DNA of 64,000 nt from Clostridium sp. SY8519 (GTDB lineage: Bacteria; Bacillota; Clostridia; Lachnospirales; Lachnospiraceae). The stretch lies in NCBI RefSeq assembly GCF_000270305.1, contig NC_015737.1, positions 923,501-987,500 on the forward strand, written 5' to 3'. The stretch's first letter is position 1. Each line of letters starts with the position of its first letter. The translations under genes were made by a program, and so were the position numbers. Under the pieces are notes generated by a model. It was not told where the DNA came from, ran no database searches, and worked only from the letters and a program-made list of their open reading frames with translations. Below, in pieces: positions 42,960 to 50,985 of the stretch.

Positions 42960-44186
42960 CTATTCATTCAGCGCGTCGCCCGGGCGAATATATCCCTGAG
43001 ACCCTGCGTCTGTATCCTTCCACTCTGCATTCTCCGCCGGTTCATATGCCGCGCCGCTGTCTCCTTCGGCGCTTACATGGATGCCATTTACTTCCACGCC
43101 CTCTTCCAGCGCGATCACCAGGCATCTTCGTCCGTCGATCATACGGGTTTCCACCAGATCGGAACGTTTCGGGTTCACTTTGACCACAACGTCCGCTGTC
43201 TTTACTTCAAACTTTCTGGTATCGGCAATGTTCTTTGCCATCACCCGCTGCTGCTCTCCCAGCTGCTGATCAAATTTCTCCTCAAATACCGGCAGTTTTT
43301 CCTCCGGCGCGCCGCTTCTGCGCAGGATATTCTTAAGTTCCAGTTTGTCCAGCTCCACCGGATCCGGGCTTTCCTTCGCTTCCTCCACCAGCTCATCCAG
43401 GGTATCATGCAGATTCCGAACGATCTCATAGCTGCAGTCTTCCCCCAGGGTTTCTTCCACAATAGCGGCAAACGACGCCTTCTGCGCGCCGGCAGTCACC
43501 GGCTGCACGCAGCCCAGCACCTGTTCCGTCAGTTCCGCGGACACTTCTTCCGGTTTTTTTGTGTAGTACAGCAGACTGTGCACATCCGTATTCCGGTCAT
43601 TGAAGGCCGGGAACAAAAATCCCTGCTCCGGCAGGCCGATGATCCAGTCCCGGATCCGGTCTGTAATGGAATGCATCTCCGCATTGTAGCACAGGCCTGC
43701 TTTCGACAGCGTCACCGGACAGAGGCTGCACATGAGAAACGGATACATATAATCGGAGGCGTCCTCCATCTCCAGCCCGTCGCTGGTCTTCATCGGGATG
43801 TCATAAATCCCGTAGATCAGAAGGATCAGATAGTTCTCCGGATGATAGTAGGATTCAATAATCCGGTCATAAAAGGCATCCACCAGCGCCGGCTCCTTCA
43901 GCCCGGTGTCCCGCAGCGCAAGCAGGGACTTCTGTGTGCCTTCTCCCAGCTCCTGCTCCAGCGGGAACTCCATATTCAGCATATTTTTCCCAAGGGTGCC
44001 GGACAGATTTTTGCGGAAAATATCAAAATATTTGTACATTTCCCCCTCCGGCACAGACAAAAAGGGTTCTTCAAACTGCAGGACTTTATTTTTCTCCGCG
44101 TCTACGTAACACCCGCAGATCCGGTCAATACAGCTGCGTTCTTTGGTAAAAAGTTTTTTGATTTCGGCGATTTCTTTCTTATTCAT
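42960..44186 (-). CDS. DUF4317 protein
   Basis: A 408-residue soluble protein of the DUF4317 family, common in Lachnospiraceae. Landmarks are MNKKEIAEIKKLFTKERSCIDRICGCYVDAEKNK at the start, GTLGKNMLNMEFPL, FYDRIIESYYHPENYLILLIYGIYDIP and the C-terminal PKRSDLVETRMIDGRRCLVIALEEGVEVNG. No signal peptide, membrane segment or catalytic motif is visible. Function is unknown. A 50-residue non-conserved acidic tail ends the protein. It is followed by the PAP2 gene, likely in one operon. Confidence 0.88.
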   Translation of the reverse strand: MNKKEIAEIKKLFTKERSCIDRICGCYVDAEKNKVLQFEEPFLSVPEGEMYKYFDIFRKNLSGTLGKNMLNMEFPLEQELGEGTQKSLLALRDTGLKEPALVDAFYDRIIESYYHPENYLILLIYGIYDIPMKTSDGLEMEDASDYMYPFLMCSLCPVTLSKAGLCYNAEMHSITDRIRDWIIGLPEQGFLFPAFNDRNTDVHSLLYYTKKPEEVSAELTEQVLGCVQPVTAGAQKASFAAIVEETLGEDCSYEIVRNLHDTLDELVEEAKESPDPVELDKLELKNILRRSGAPEEKLPVFEEKFDQQLGEQQRVMAKNIADTRKFEVKTADVVVKVNPKRSDLVETRMIDGRRCLVIALEEGVEVNGIHVSAEGDSGAAYEPAENAEWKDTDAGSQGYIRPGDALNE

Positions 44187-44328
44187 ATATAGAAGATTCC
44201 TCTGTGACTTTCTCTGAAATTACCTACGTATTGTACCAAAATCCGCAGATAAGCTCAACGTCCTGCAGACAGCGCATCACAGAGCAGGCGGGCAATCCGG
44301 AGAATGCATCTGTATTTCCCGGAATTTA

Positions 44329-44337
44329 TGTTATAAT
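44329..44337 (+). promoter_or_regulatory. Extended -10 promoter of the DAPG-hydrolase-like gene
   Basis: TGTTATAAT with TATAAT at 44332-44337, 70 bases before the start codon. Confidence 0.5.
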
Positions 44338-44406
44338 TACCCCAAAATCCGCAGAACCATCTGCAAAGCACACAGATCTCACAAACAGAAAGAAGGATTT
44401 ATCACT

Positions 44407-45210
44407 ATGTCAGACGCAGCAAATTATATCCCGAATGCCGGCCAGACCTATCAGCCCATCCAGGAGAACATCCATATTCCATTTGCGGAATACACTGCCC
44501 CGGCCAAGCCGGATCCCCTGCTTCCGCCCCTTTCCCTCAGTCCGGAAGCGCTCGCCAAAGGCTACGAACTGCCCTCCCAGAAACAGCATTTTCTTCCCGG
44601 CGTAACTGCCAGAATGCTTGACTGGTTCTGGGCCAATATGGAAAAATGCTACTACCTCTGGGCCCCGGGCTCCCATAAGAAATTCAGCTGGGTCAAGGCC
44701 CCCGCAGCTTACGCTTTTGAAGATACCGTACACATGATTGCCGAAGCCTGCGAGCCGGGCATCCCGGTATTTGGCGGCGACGGTGTGGAAATCCACCGCC
44801 TGCATCTGGCGGAATTCTATCCTTTCACCACCTGCCTCTCCCACGCGCTCTGCGAAGGCGTCTTCAATGCCAAGGGCGAGCTGGTGGACTCTACGATTCA
44901 CCTCTGGGAAGATACCGACGGCGGATGCAACCACATTACCGCCACTGTTACGAATTCCAGATGCTCCATGCCGCCGGATTTTGTCCTGGACATGCTGCGT
45001 GAAAATCCGGATCTGCATCCGGTCCCCAACTGGGCCACCGAACACGAAGACTACGAGGCAAGCCAGTGGCCGGTTTTTCTGCCCACCCTGTATCATCTCT
45101 GGGAGAATCACCCGGATCCGTCCCAGAACGTATCCTGTGATCTTTCTGTAACCAGGGGCGCGGACGGACGGTTCCGTTACAACGCACAAAACGGACCGGT
45201 GATACTCTGA
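44407..45210 (+). CDS. DAPG/phloretin-hydrolase-like protein
   Basis: A 267-residue protein that reads like the DAPG hydrolase family (PhlG; the gut bacterial phloretin hydrolase Phy is a relative), which cleaves a C-C bond next to a phloroglucinol ring using zinc. Similarity is by pattern: an N-terminal arm (1-60), then RMLDWFWANMEKCYYLWAPGSH (69-90), an antiparallel barrel with EIHRLHLAEFYPF (128-140) and TIHLWEDTDGGCNH (163-176), and a C-terminal helix with EHEDYEASQWPVFLPTLYHLW (212-232). His and Glu residues in these segments (His130, His133, Glu136, His165, Glu168, His213) could bind metal, but I cannot map them to known ligands. It has no signal peptide. It is monocistronic, with an extended -10 promoter and a strong terminator, next to a UroD-like/MFS operon. 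The substrate is not proved. Confidence 0.55.
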   Translation: MSDAANYIPNAGQTYQPIQENIHIPFAEYTAPAKPDPLLPPLSLSPEALAKGYELPSQKQHFLPGVTARMLDWFWANMEKCYYLWAPGSHKKFSWVKAPAAYAFEDTVHMIAEACEPGIPVFGGDGVEIHRLHLAEFYPFTTCLSHALCEGVFNAKGELVDSTIHLWEDTDGGCNHITATVTNSRCSMPPDFVLDMLRENPDLHPVPNWATEHEDYEASQWPVFLPTLYHLWENHPDPSQNVSCDLSVTRGADGRFRYNAQNGPVIL

Positions 45211-45222
45211 TACCTGAAATAC

Positions 45223-45278
45223 AAAACGCCGTTCCTTTCCGTCAGATGGAATCACTGACGGGAACGAACGGCGTTTTT
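45223..45278. terminator. Terminator between the hydrolase gene and the LysR gene
   Basis: AAAACGCCGTTC ... GAACGGCGTTTTT with a nested CCGTCAG/CTGACGG stem; T-run on the plus strand and A-run at the start, so it works both ways. Confidence 0.9.
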
Positions 45279-45292
45279 CTGTCCTGCGGCCT

Positions 45293-46207
45293 TCAGCCGA
45301 AGAAATGCAGCGCTTCCTCCACCACATCCTTCAGATAGGTTTTCTCATTTTCTTTCCTCCAGGCGAGCACGATGCTGCTGTGTGTATCCCGAAGCGGTAC
45401 TTTGACATGTTTTTCCGCATTGACATCCAGATAATATCGGTCGCAGATAAATACCTCGTTATCACTGTTAATATTCAGCGTCAGGGAATTGGCCGACGAT
45501 ACATAATTGGTAATATTCGGCGCAAATCCATAAGGTTCGCACAGCCGCTGCAGCATCCGGACGTATTCCGGAAGCTGCCGGGGAGAGATACAGACAAATT
45601 CCGCCTCCCGCAGATCTGCTACCGACAGGCTCTCCGCCCCGGACAGCGGATTGCTTTTTCTCATGCACGCACAATGGGTCGCTGCTCCCAGTTCCCGATA
45701 TTCGATCTGGGAAAGCTCCCTGTCCTGATAGTCATACAGAATGGAAAATACCAGATCCGCCTCGCCCCGCATCAGCATATTCCGCACATCCTGTGCCGCG
45801 TCAGACTCCACCCGCAGATGAATATCCGGATACTTCCGGCTGAAATCTGCCAGCAGCGGCAGAATCACCTGTTCCGGATCAAAGGAGTCCATGATGCCGA
45901 TTACCACACTTTTGCTTTTTCCGGTCTGCAGCACATGGGCAAACTGAATATCCTCTTCCAGCCGGCTGACTTCATAGCGCCACTGCTCATAGAGATACTG
46001 TCCGGCCGGCGTCAGGGCCACAATCCGGTTGGTCCGGATAAAAAGCTGCAGGTCCAGCTGTGCCTCCAGACTGGCAATTTTCTTGCTTAACGTCGGCTGG
46101 GTCAGATTAAAATATTCCGCGGCGGCAGAGACGCTCAGGCTCTCTGCCACCTTAACGAAATACATAATCTGACCAAGACTCACATTTCTTACATCCACAT
46201 TATGCAT
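45293..46207 (-). CDS. LysR-family transcriptional regulator
   Basis: A 304-residue LysR protein. The N-terminal winged helix (MYFVKVAESLSVSAAAEYFNLTQPTLSKKIASLEAQLDLQLFIRTNRIVALTPAG, about 15-70) is followed by the effector domain (SVVIGIMDSFDPEQVILPLLADF, about 92 onward). It is the last gene of a three-gene unit (MFS, UroD-like, LysR), with a 14-base gap from the UroD-like gene. It may act on this operon and on the neighbouring hydrolase gene. The inducer is unknown. Confidence 0.92.
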   Translation of the reverse strand: MHNVDVRNVSLGQIMYFVKVAESLSVSAAAEYFNLTQPTLSKKIASLEAQLDLQLFIRTNRIVALTPAGQYLYEQWRYEVSRLEEDIQFAHVLQTGKSKSVVIGIMDSFDPEQVILPLLADFSRKYPDIHLRVESDAAQDVRNMLMRGEADLVFSILYDYQDRELSQIEYRELGAATHCACMRKSNPLSGAESLSVADLREAEFVCISPRQLPEYVRMLQRLCEPYGFAPNITNYVSSANSLTLNINSDNEVFICDRYYLDVNAEKHVKVPLRDTHSSIVLAWRKENEKTYLKDVVEEALHFFG

Positions 46208-46221
46208 AAGTATCCTCAGCG

Positions 46222-47172
46222 TTACTGATAAAATCCTTCTCCGTATCTGCTGATCTCTTCTGTAACCACCGCGCGTACCTGATCGTTAATAATCGGCACC
46301 AGCGCCACATATCCGCCGCCGGGCGCCATTTCATCCAGTGTCCGGTGCACTTCACGGATGATTTCTTCCTCCGTTGCGTTCGGACGCTCCAAGACTCCCT
46401 GCGTGTCAAAGCCTCCGCTCAGAAGGATCTGTGAACCGAATTCCTTTTTAATGTCAGCGACCGGATTCACATACTGCAGCGGCTGAAGGGAATCAATTCC
46501 CATTTCCACCAGATCTCCGATGGTTGGATAGATATAACCGCAGGAATGCATCTCAAAGAGCATGCCTTCCGCGTGAACCGCGTCAATGACCCGCTGAATG
46601 CAGGGACGGATAAACGTGCGCCACATCCCCATATCGAAGAACATATTCTTATTATCTCCCCAGTCATCGTGGAATGCAATAATATCAAAATCAAAATATT
46701 TTTTCAGGATATGAATATATCTGCACTTAAAATCTGTCAGCGCCTCCATGAATTCATGCACCTCATCCGGGGTCTCATAAAAGGCGCAGGCAGCATTTTC
46801 AAATCCCATCAGACTGACCATCCGCTCAAATGGCCCTTCCAGAAGCATACAGAGGGATACCCGGTTTTCCCGGTCCCAGCCTGCAGTGGCCTCTGCAGCA
46901 ATTGCCTCCCAGTCATAGCTGTCCAGATCCGGCATGGAAATATGCTCTTTCCAGTCTTCCAGATCTTCGATTACCTCTTTTCCCGGCGTCGGTGTCTGGG
47001 AATGCAGTTCCGGCGTATACGTCCATTCCACGCCAAACCAGTCCTTCCCCTGTCCTTCTCCGAAATACCGTTCTCCATACGAATCGCAGATATCGATATC
47101 TGTAAATCCGTTCGGTACATTGACCGGCAGTTCATGCCGATATGCCCGCAGTATATTTTCTCTCGCTGTCAT
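46222..47172 (-). CDS. Uroporphyrinogen decarboxylase-like methyltransferase
   Basis: A 316-residue TIM-barrel protein of the UroD/MtaA superfamily. It is not a haem enzyme by context: no other haem gene is near, and the N-terminal arginine motif of true UroD is not evident. Landmarks are DWFGVEWTYT, FDIIAFHDDWGDNKNMFFDMGMWRTFI and FEMHSCGYIYPTIGDLVEMGIDSLQPLQ, where HSC gives the HxC zinc motif of methylcobamide:CoM-type methyltransferases; GGFDTQGVLERPNATEEEI follows. Such proteins move methyl groups from methoxylated aromatics or methylamines through corrinoid proteins. No corrinoid partner is in the window. It is between the MFS transporter and the LysR gene. Confidence 0.85.
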   Translation of the reverse strand: MTARENILRAYRHELPVNVPNGFTDIDICDSYGERYFGEGQGKDWFGVEWTYTPELHSQTPTPGKEVIEDLEDWKEHISMPDLDSYDWEAIAAEATAGWDRENRVSLCMLLEGPFERMVSLMGFENAACAFYETPDEVHEFMEALTDFKCRYIHILKKYFDFDIIAFHDDWGDNKNMFFDMGMWRTFIRPCIQRVIDAVHAEGMLFEMHSCGYIYPTIGDLVEMGIDSLQPLQYVNPVADIKKEFGSQILLSGGFDTQGVLERPNATEEEIIREVHRTLDEMAPGGGYVALVPIINDQVRAVVTEEISRYGEGFYQ

Positions 47173-47199
47173 ATGATTTTTCCTTTCTCTTTCTGTATC

Positions 47200-48513
47200 T
47201 CAGTCTTCTGATTCTAACTGTCTGGTAAATGCTTCCGCTTCTTCTGTGCTCATGTAATCACGGTTAAACTGATGCTCATTGATAAACAGCACCAATACCA
47301 CCACCAGCAGGGAAGCCACTGCCGCAATCACATAGGACATCCGGAGACTTCCTGTGGCATTCAGCACATTTCCATTGACGCAGAAGCCAAAGGACGATAC
47401 CAGCGCCTGAATCGGGAACAATACACTGTTCACTTTTTTGAATCCATGCCGGCCAAACACGGCTGCCGGCAGGGAAGTGGTAAAGTTTGCCGAGCCTCCC
47501 AGCGCCAGGGCAAACATAATCAGGAACACGATCACCAGCGGACGTTTTTCCGTTACTTCCAGAAGCAGCGCTGCCGCATACCAGATACCGAAAAAGATCA
47601 TCGTTTTTCTTGTCCCCAGCTTCTGGTCCATCGCGCCGATAATCCAGGAACCCACAATTCCCGCAAAGGCCAGAATCGTCATGATTCCCACAGCCTGTGC
47701 CTGCGTAAATCCCACCTCCTGGTTGCGCACTACCAGCTGTGTAATAATGACGGTGGATACAAACTGGAATCCGCCGGAGGCAATGGCTACCAGCCAGAAG
47801 GTTTTTCTGCGGAACAGGCGCTTGACTGTCCATCCGCCGTCGTCTTCGACTTCTTCCGAAAAATACTCATTTCGGTACACTTCATCGGATACATTGTCCG
47901 GATTTATGCCGCGATCCTGCGGATTGTTGCGCACAGCAGCCAGGCCTGCAAGTGCCAGTACCAGCAAAAGCACACAGGGAAGCACAACTGCCCGGGTAAC
48001 CCCGAGACGCGCAACAAGCACCGTAATCAACGGAACAAAGAAGCCTGTGGACAAATTATGTCCCATCGTTGTATATCCCATAACAATGCCCTTTTTCTTA
48101 GGGAACCAGGAAGCCACCAGCGCGCCGCCTGAGATATACCCCGCACTCATGCAGCCGATGGTGCAGATACACAGCGAAATCCCATACTGTGCGAGGCTGT
48201 TCGCGTGCCCCATGCCGAAATATCCCACAGCTCCAAGGATCAGGCAGATGCAGGACGTAATCCTTGCGCCGATTTTCCGGTTCACCGCTCCCATAATAAA
48301 GAAGAAGACAACACCCACCATGGCAGCCACGGTTCCCATGTTCAGTACATTTCCGGCCGGAATCCCCAGTTTGGCCGCCACCGCCGGCGCCACTACATTC
48401 GAGCTGTCATTTACCATGCCGGCGTAAAACCAGAACATCAGCAGACAGTACAGAATCGTCCACCAGCCTTTGCCAAAGCCAAACAGCTCACTTTTCCTGT
48501 TTTTCTCTTTCAT
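47200..48513 (-). CDS. MFS transporter (OFA-like)
   Basis: A 437-residue carrier with 12 membrane segments; the start at 48513 follows GAAAGGAAGG. The N-half loop motif is VNRKIGARITSCICLILG, with SWFPKKKGIVMGYTTMGHNL after TM4-5, typical of the oxalate/formate-antiporter (OFA) or monocarboxylate-like group. The C-half loop is GAMDQKLGTRKTMIFFG. It would import or exchange an organic acid. It heads the three-gene operon with the UroD-like and LysR genes; if the adjacent hydrolase acts on aromatic ketones, the cargo could be aromatic or plant-derived. The cargo is not known. Confidence 0.88.
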   Translation of the reverse strand: MKEKNRKSELFGFGKGWWTILYCLLMFWFYAGMVNDSSNVVAPAVAAKLGIPAGNVLNMGTVAAMVGVVFFFIMGAVNRKIGARITSCICLILGAVGYFGMGHANSLAQYGISLCICTIGCMSAGYISGGALVASWFPKKKGIVMGYTTMGHNLSTGFFVPLITVLVARLGVTRAVVLPCVLLLVLALAGLAAVRNNPQDRGINPDNVSDEVYRNEYFSEEVEDDGGWTVKRLFRRKTFWLVAIASGGFQFVSTVIITQLVVRNQEVGFTQAQAVGIMTILAFAGIVGSWIIGAMDQKLGTRKTMIFFGIWYAAALLLEVTEKRPLVIVFLIMFALALGGSANFTTSLPAAVFGRHGFKKVNSVLFPIQALVSSFGFCVNGNVLNATGSLRMSYVIAAVASLLVVVLVLFINEHQFNRDYMSTEEAEAFTRQLESED

Positions 48514-48709
48514 GAATTTCCTTCCTTTCCCTTTTGCAGCTGCTGTAAGCAGCAATTGTCTGATCCCTCCATATTCCGGTTGCTTATTCCTTATCTTTAT
48601 TATAGATATGGAAAAACCCGTTGAAAAATTGTAAATCTTTATTTCAATATTCCATTTCAGAATACTGACACAGGCATCTGCTTCCTTGTCAAATCGCACC
48701 CGGATGCAG

Positions 48710-48755
48710 AAAAACGGCGGAGAAGAACCCGGTTTTCCGGTTTCTTCTCCGCCGC
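48710..48755 (-). terminator. Terminator of the LysR gene at 48826
   Basis: On the minus strand CGGCGGAGAAGAA...CCGG-aaaa-CCGG...TTCTTCTCCGCCG is followed by TTTTTCTG. Confidence 0.9.
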
Positions 48756-48825
48756 TGTATGCCCATTTTTTCTTAACGGTACACCTGCCTGCGCACCTGT
48801 TCAAACGTATCTTCCATCACATCTT

Positions 48826-49752
48826 TCATCCGGACTGGCCGCTGCCTGCTGCCGGCCCTCTGTCTGTCCGTTCCTTCATTCCCAGTTCCGCGCAGATTTC
48901 CCGGTAGATCGGCTCATGCACGCTGCCCCGTTCCCAGATAAAATTAAAGGCATGGGGCGTGTGAAAATCCCTCAGCGGGATCTGACGCAGCACTCCCTGA
49001 TCAATCAACGACTGGGCAGCAGACAGATACATAAACGAAATCCCAGCGTCCTCCTGGAGCATCTGAAGAATCGCGTGCATCCCGCCGATTTCGCAGACTC
49101 TGCGAAAATCCCCAATCTGCAGATTCATCGCGTTTAACTGCCGTTCCAGAATCATCCGGGTCCCGCTTCCCTGTTCCCGGAGAATCAGGTTTTCCCCCAG
49201 CAGATCCCTGGTCTGATAGGGCTCTGCGGAAAACCTGTGGCCCGCCGCGCAGACCGGCACAAAAGGAACCATCGCGTACGGAATGGAATCATATTCCCGG
49301 CTGTTAAAATATCCCTCGACCAATGCAAAATGAATGATTCCCTCCCGCATATGGCGCAGCAGCACATCCGTATTGCTGATCTCCATCTGCACAGGCGTAT
49401 CCGGGTGGCGCCGCATATAGCGCGCCAGAGGTTTCGCGATCACATATTCTCCAATGGTCTTTGTCACACCAAAATACAGGGGAAACACCTCCGGATCTTC
49501 TTCCTTTATGCGGCGCCGCAGCAGATCCTCATCATTCCGCATGGCCCCGGATACCTGCCGGAGCATTTCTCCCGCCCTGGTCAGCGTCAATTTTTTCCCG
49601 CTGTAGCAAAACAGCTTCTTTCCGTAATATTCCTCCAGATAACGGATGTGCTGCGACACGGCCGGCTGTGTAATATTCAGTCTGCGGGCAGCTTTTGTAT
49701 AGTTCATGGTTTCACATACCATAAGAAATGTTTCGATCCGAAGATCCAGCAT
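48826..49752 (-). CDS. LysR-family regulator (CysL-like)
   Basis: A 308-residue LysR regulator starting at 49752 (MLDLRIETFLMVCETMNYTKAARRLNITQPAVSQHIRYLEEYYGKKLF) after AAAAGGAGA; the longer frame from 49788 lacks family sequence. The effector domain spans about 90-300. It is divergent from the YeiH-family exporter gene, as CysL/YwfK-type regulators commonly are, so it very probably controls it. The 185-base AT-rich gap between the genes should hold its binding sites. Confidence 0.92.
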   Translation of the reverse strand: MLDLRIETFLMVCETMNYTKAARRLNITQPAVSQHIRYLEEYYGKKLFCYSGKKLTLTRAGEMLRQVSGAMRNDEDLLRRRIKEEDPEVFPLYFGVTKTIGEYVIAKPLARYMRRHPDTPVQMEISNTDVLLRHMREGIIHFALVEGYFNSREYDSIPYAMVPFVPVCAAGHRFSAEPYQTRDLLGENLILREQGSGTRMILERQLNAMNLQIGDFRRVCEIGGMHAILQMLQEDAGISFMYLSAAQSLIDQGVLRQIPLRDFHTPHAFNFIWERGSVHEPIYREICAELGMKERTDRGPAAGSGQSG

Positions 49753-49936
49753 ATCTCTTCTCCTTTTCTCTGACCTGGTCCGTTCCATCCATTGTTGTCC
49801 CGAAGGCTTCTGCTTCTCTATAATTATATCTTATTATTAAATAAAAATATATAATTTTTCATTATCGTTGTACTGCTGTATGCTAAGCACATGAAAACCA
49901 CTATAAATCTTCAGGAAACAAGTGAGGTATCTGTAT

Positions 49937-50971
49937 ATGAAATTCTTAAAACAAAACGGTCCCGGGATTCTTTTCTGTCTGTGCATCGCCTTTCCCTGCT
50001 GGCTGCTTGGCCGTGCCATCCCGGTCATCGGCGGCGCTGTCTTTGGGATTCTGGCCGGTATGGTGATTACTCTGATCAAAAAGGACAAAACCGGACTGCA
50101 GTCCGGGATCCAGTTCACTTCCGGAAAAATCCTGCAGCTGGCTGTCGTTCTCCTTGGGTTTGGCCTAAATCTGAATGTGATTCTGGCTACCGGCCGCCAG
50201 TCTCTGCCGATTATCGTGTGCACCATCTCCACTTCTCTGATCCTGGCATTTCTCTGCAGCCGTCTGATGCACATTGAAGGAAAGATTTCCACCTTAGTAG
50301 GCGTCGGCTCCTCCATCTGCGGAGGCTCTGCCATAGCCGCCGCCGCGCCTGCCATTGACGCGGATGACGAGCAGATCGCCCAGGCCATTTCCGTAATCTT
50401 CTTCTTTAATGTCATCGCCGCCATCCTGTTCCCTGTGCTGGGTGCGGCCATCGGTTTTAACACCTCTTCCGGAGAAGCTTTTGGTATTTTCGCAGGTACT
50501 GCAGTCAACGACACCTCATCGGTCACTGCTGCCGCCTCCACCTGGGACAGCACCTGGCATCTGGGCTCTGCCACCCTGGACAAGGCAGTCACTGTCAAAC
50601 TGACCCGAACCCTTGCGATCATTCCCATTACGATTGTTCTGGCGCTACTTCGGGCCCGCAGAGAAAAAGAAAACAGCCACGGCTCTTCCATCCGGGTATG
50701 GCAGATCTTTCCCAAATTTATCCTTTGGTTTATCGCTGCCTCTGCCATCACCACCATTGCCGTATCTCTGGGGGCTCCCGCGGAAGTATTTACCCCTGTA
50801 AAAGAGCTGAGCAAGTTCTTTATCGTCATGGCCATGACCGCCATCGGTTTAAACAGCAATATTGTCCATCTGGTGCGCAGCGGCGGAAAGCCCATCTTCC
50901 TGGGCGCCGTCTGCTGGGTCGGAATCACAGGCGTCAGCCTGCTGCTGCAGCACACACTGGGCATCTGGTAA
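49937..50971 (+). CDS. YeiH-family putative sulfate exporter
   Basis: A 344-residue membrane protein with about 10 segments, starting at ATG 49937 (MKFLKQNGPGILFCLCIAFPCWLLGR). Family motifs are TSGKILQLAVVLLGFGLNL, GVGSSICGGSAIAAAAPAIDADDEQIAQAISVIFFFNV, GTAVNDTSSVTAAASTWD, and the C-terminal KFFIVMAMTAIGLNSN. It belongs to the YeiH (UPF0324) family, annotated as sulfate exporter by weak evidence. It is divergent from a LysR gene. The group II intron lies just downstream, pointing the other way. Confidence 0.9.
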   Translation: MKFLKQNGPGILFCLCIAFPCWLLGRAIPVIGGAVFGILAGMVITLIKKDKTGLQSGIQFTSGKILQLAVVLLGFGLNLNVILATGRQSLPIIVCTISTSLILAFLCSRLMHIEGKISTLVGVGSSICGGSAIAAAAPAIDADDEQIAQAISVIFFFNVIAAILFPVLGAAIGFNTSSGEAFGIFAGTAVNDTSSVTAAASTWDSTWHLGSATLDKAVTVKLTRTLAIIPITIVLALLRARREKENSHGSSIRVWQIFPKFILWFIAASAITTIAVSLGAPAEVFTPVKELSKFFIVMAMTAIGLNSNIVHLVRSGGKPIFLGAVCWVGITGVSLLLQHTLGIW

Positions 50972-50985
50972 TACCCTTTCCCATA

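Noticed and set aside
46222..47172. True uroporphyrinogen decarboxylase of haem synthesis
   Set aside because: No haem genes are nearby, the N-terminal UroD arginine motif was not seen, and the HxC zinc motif points to the methyltransferase branch.
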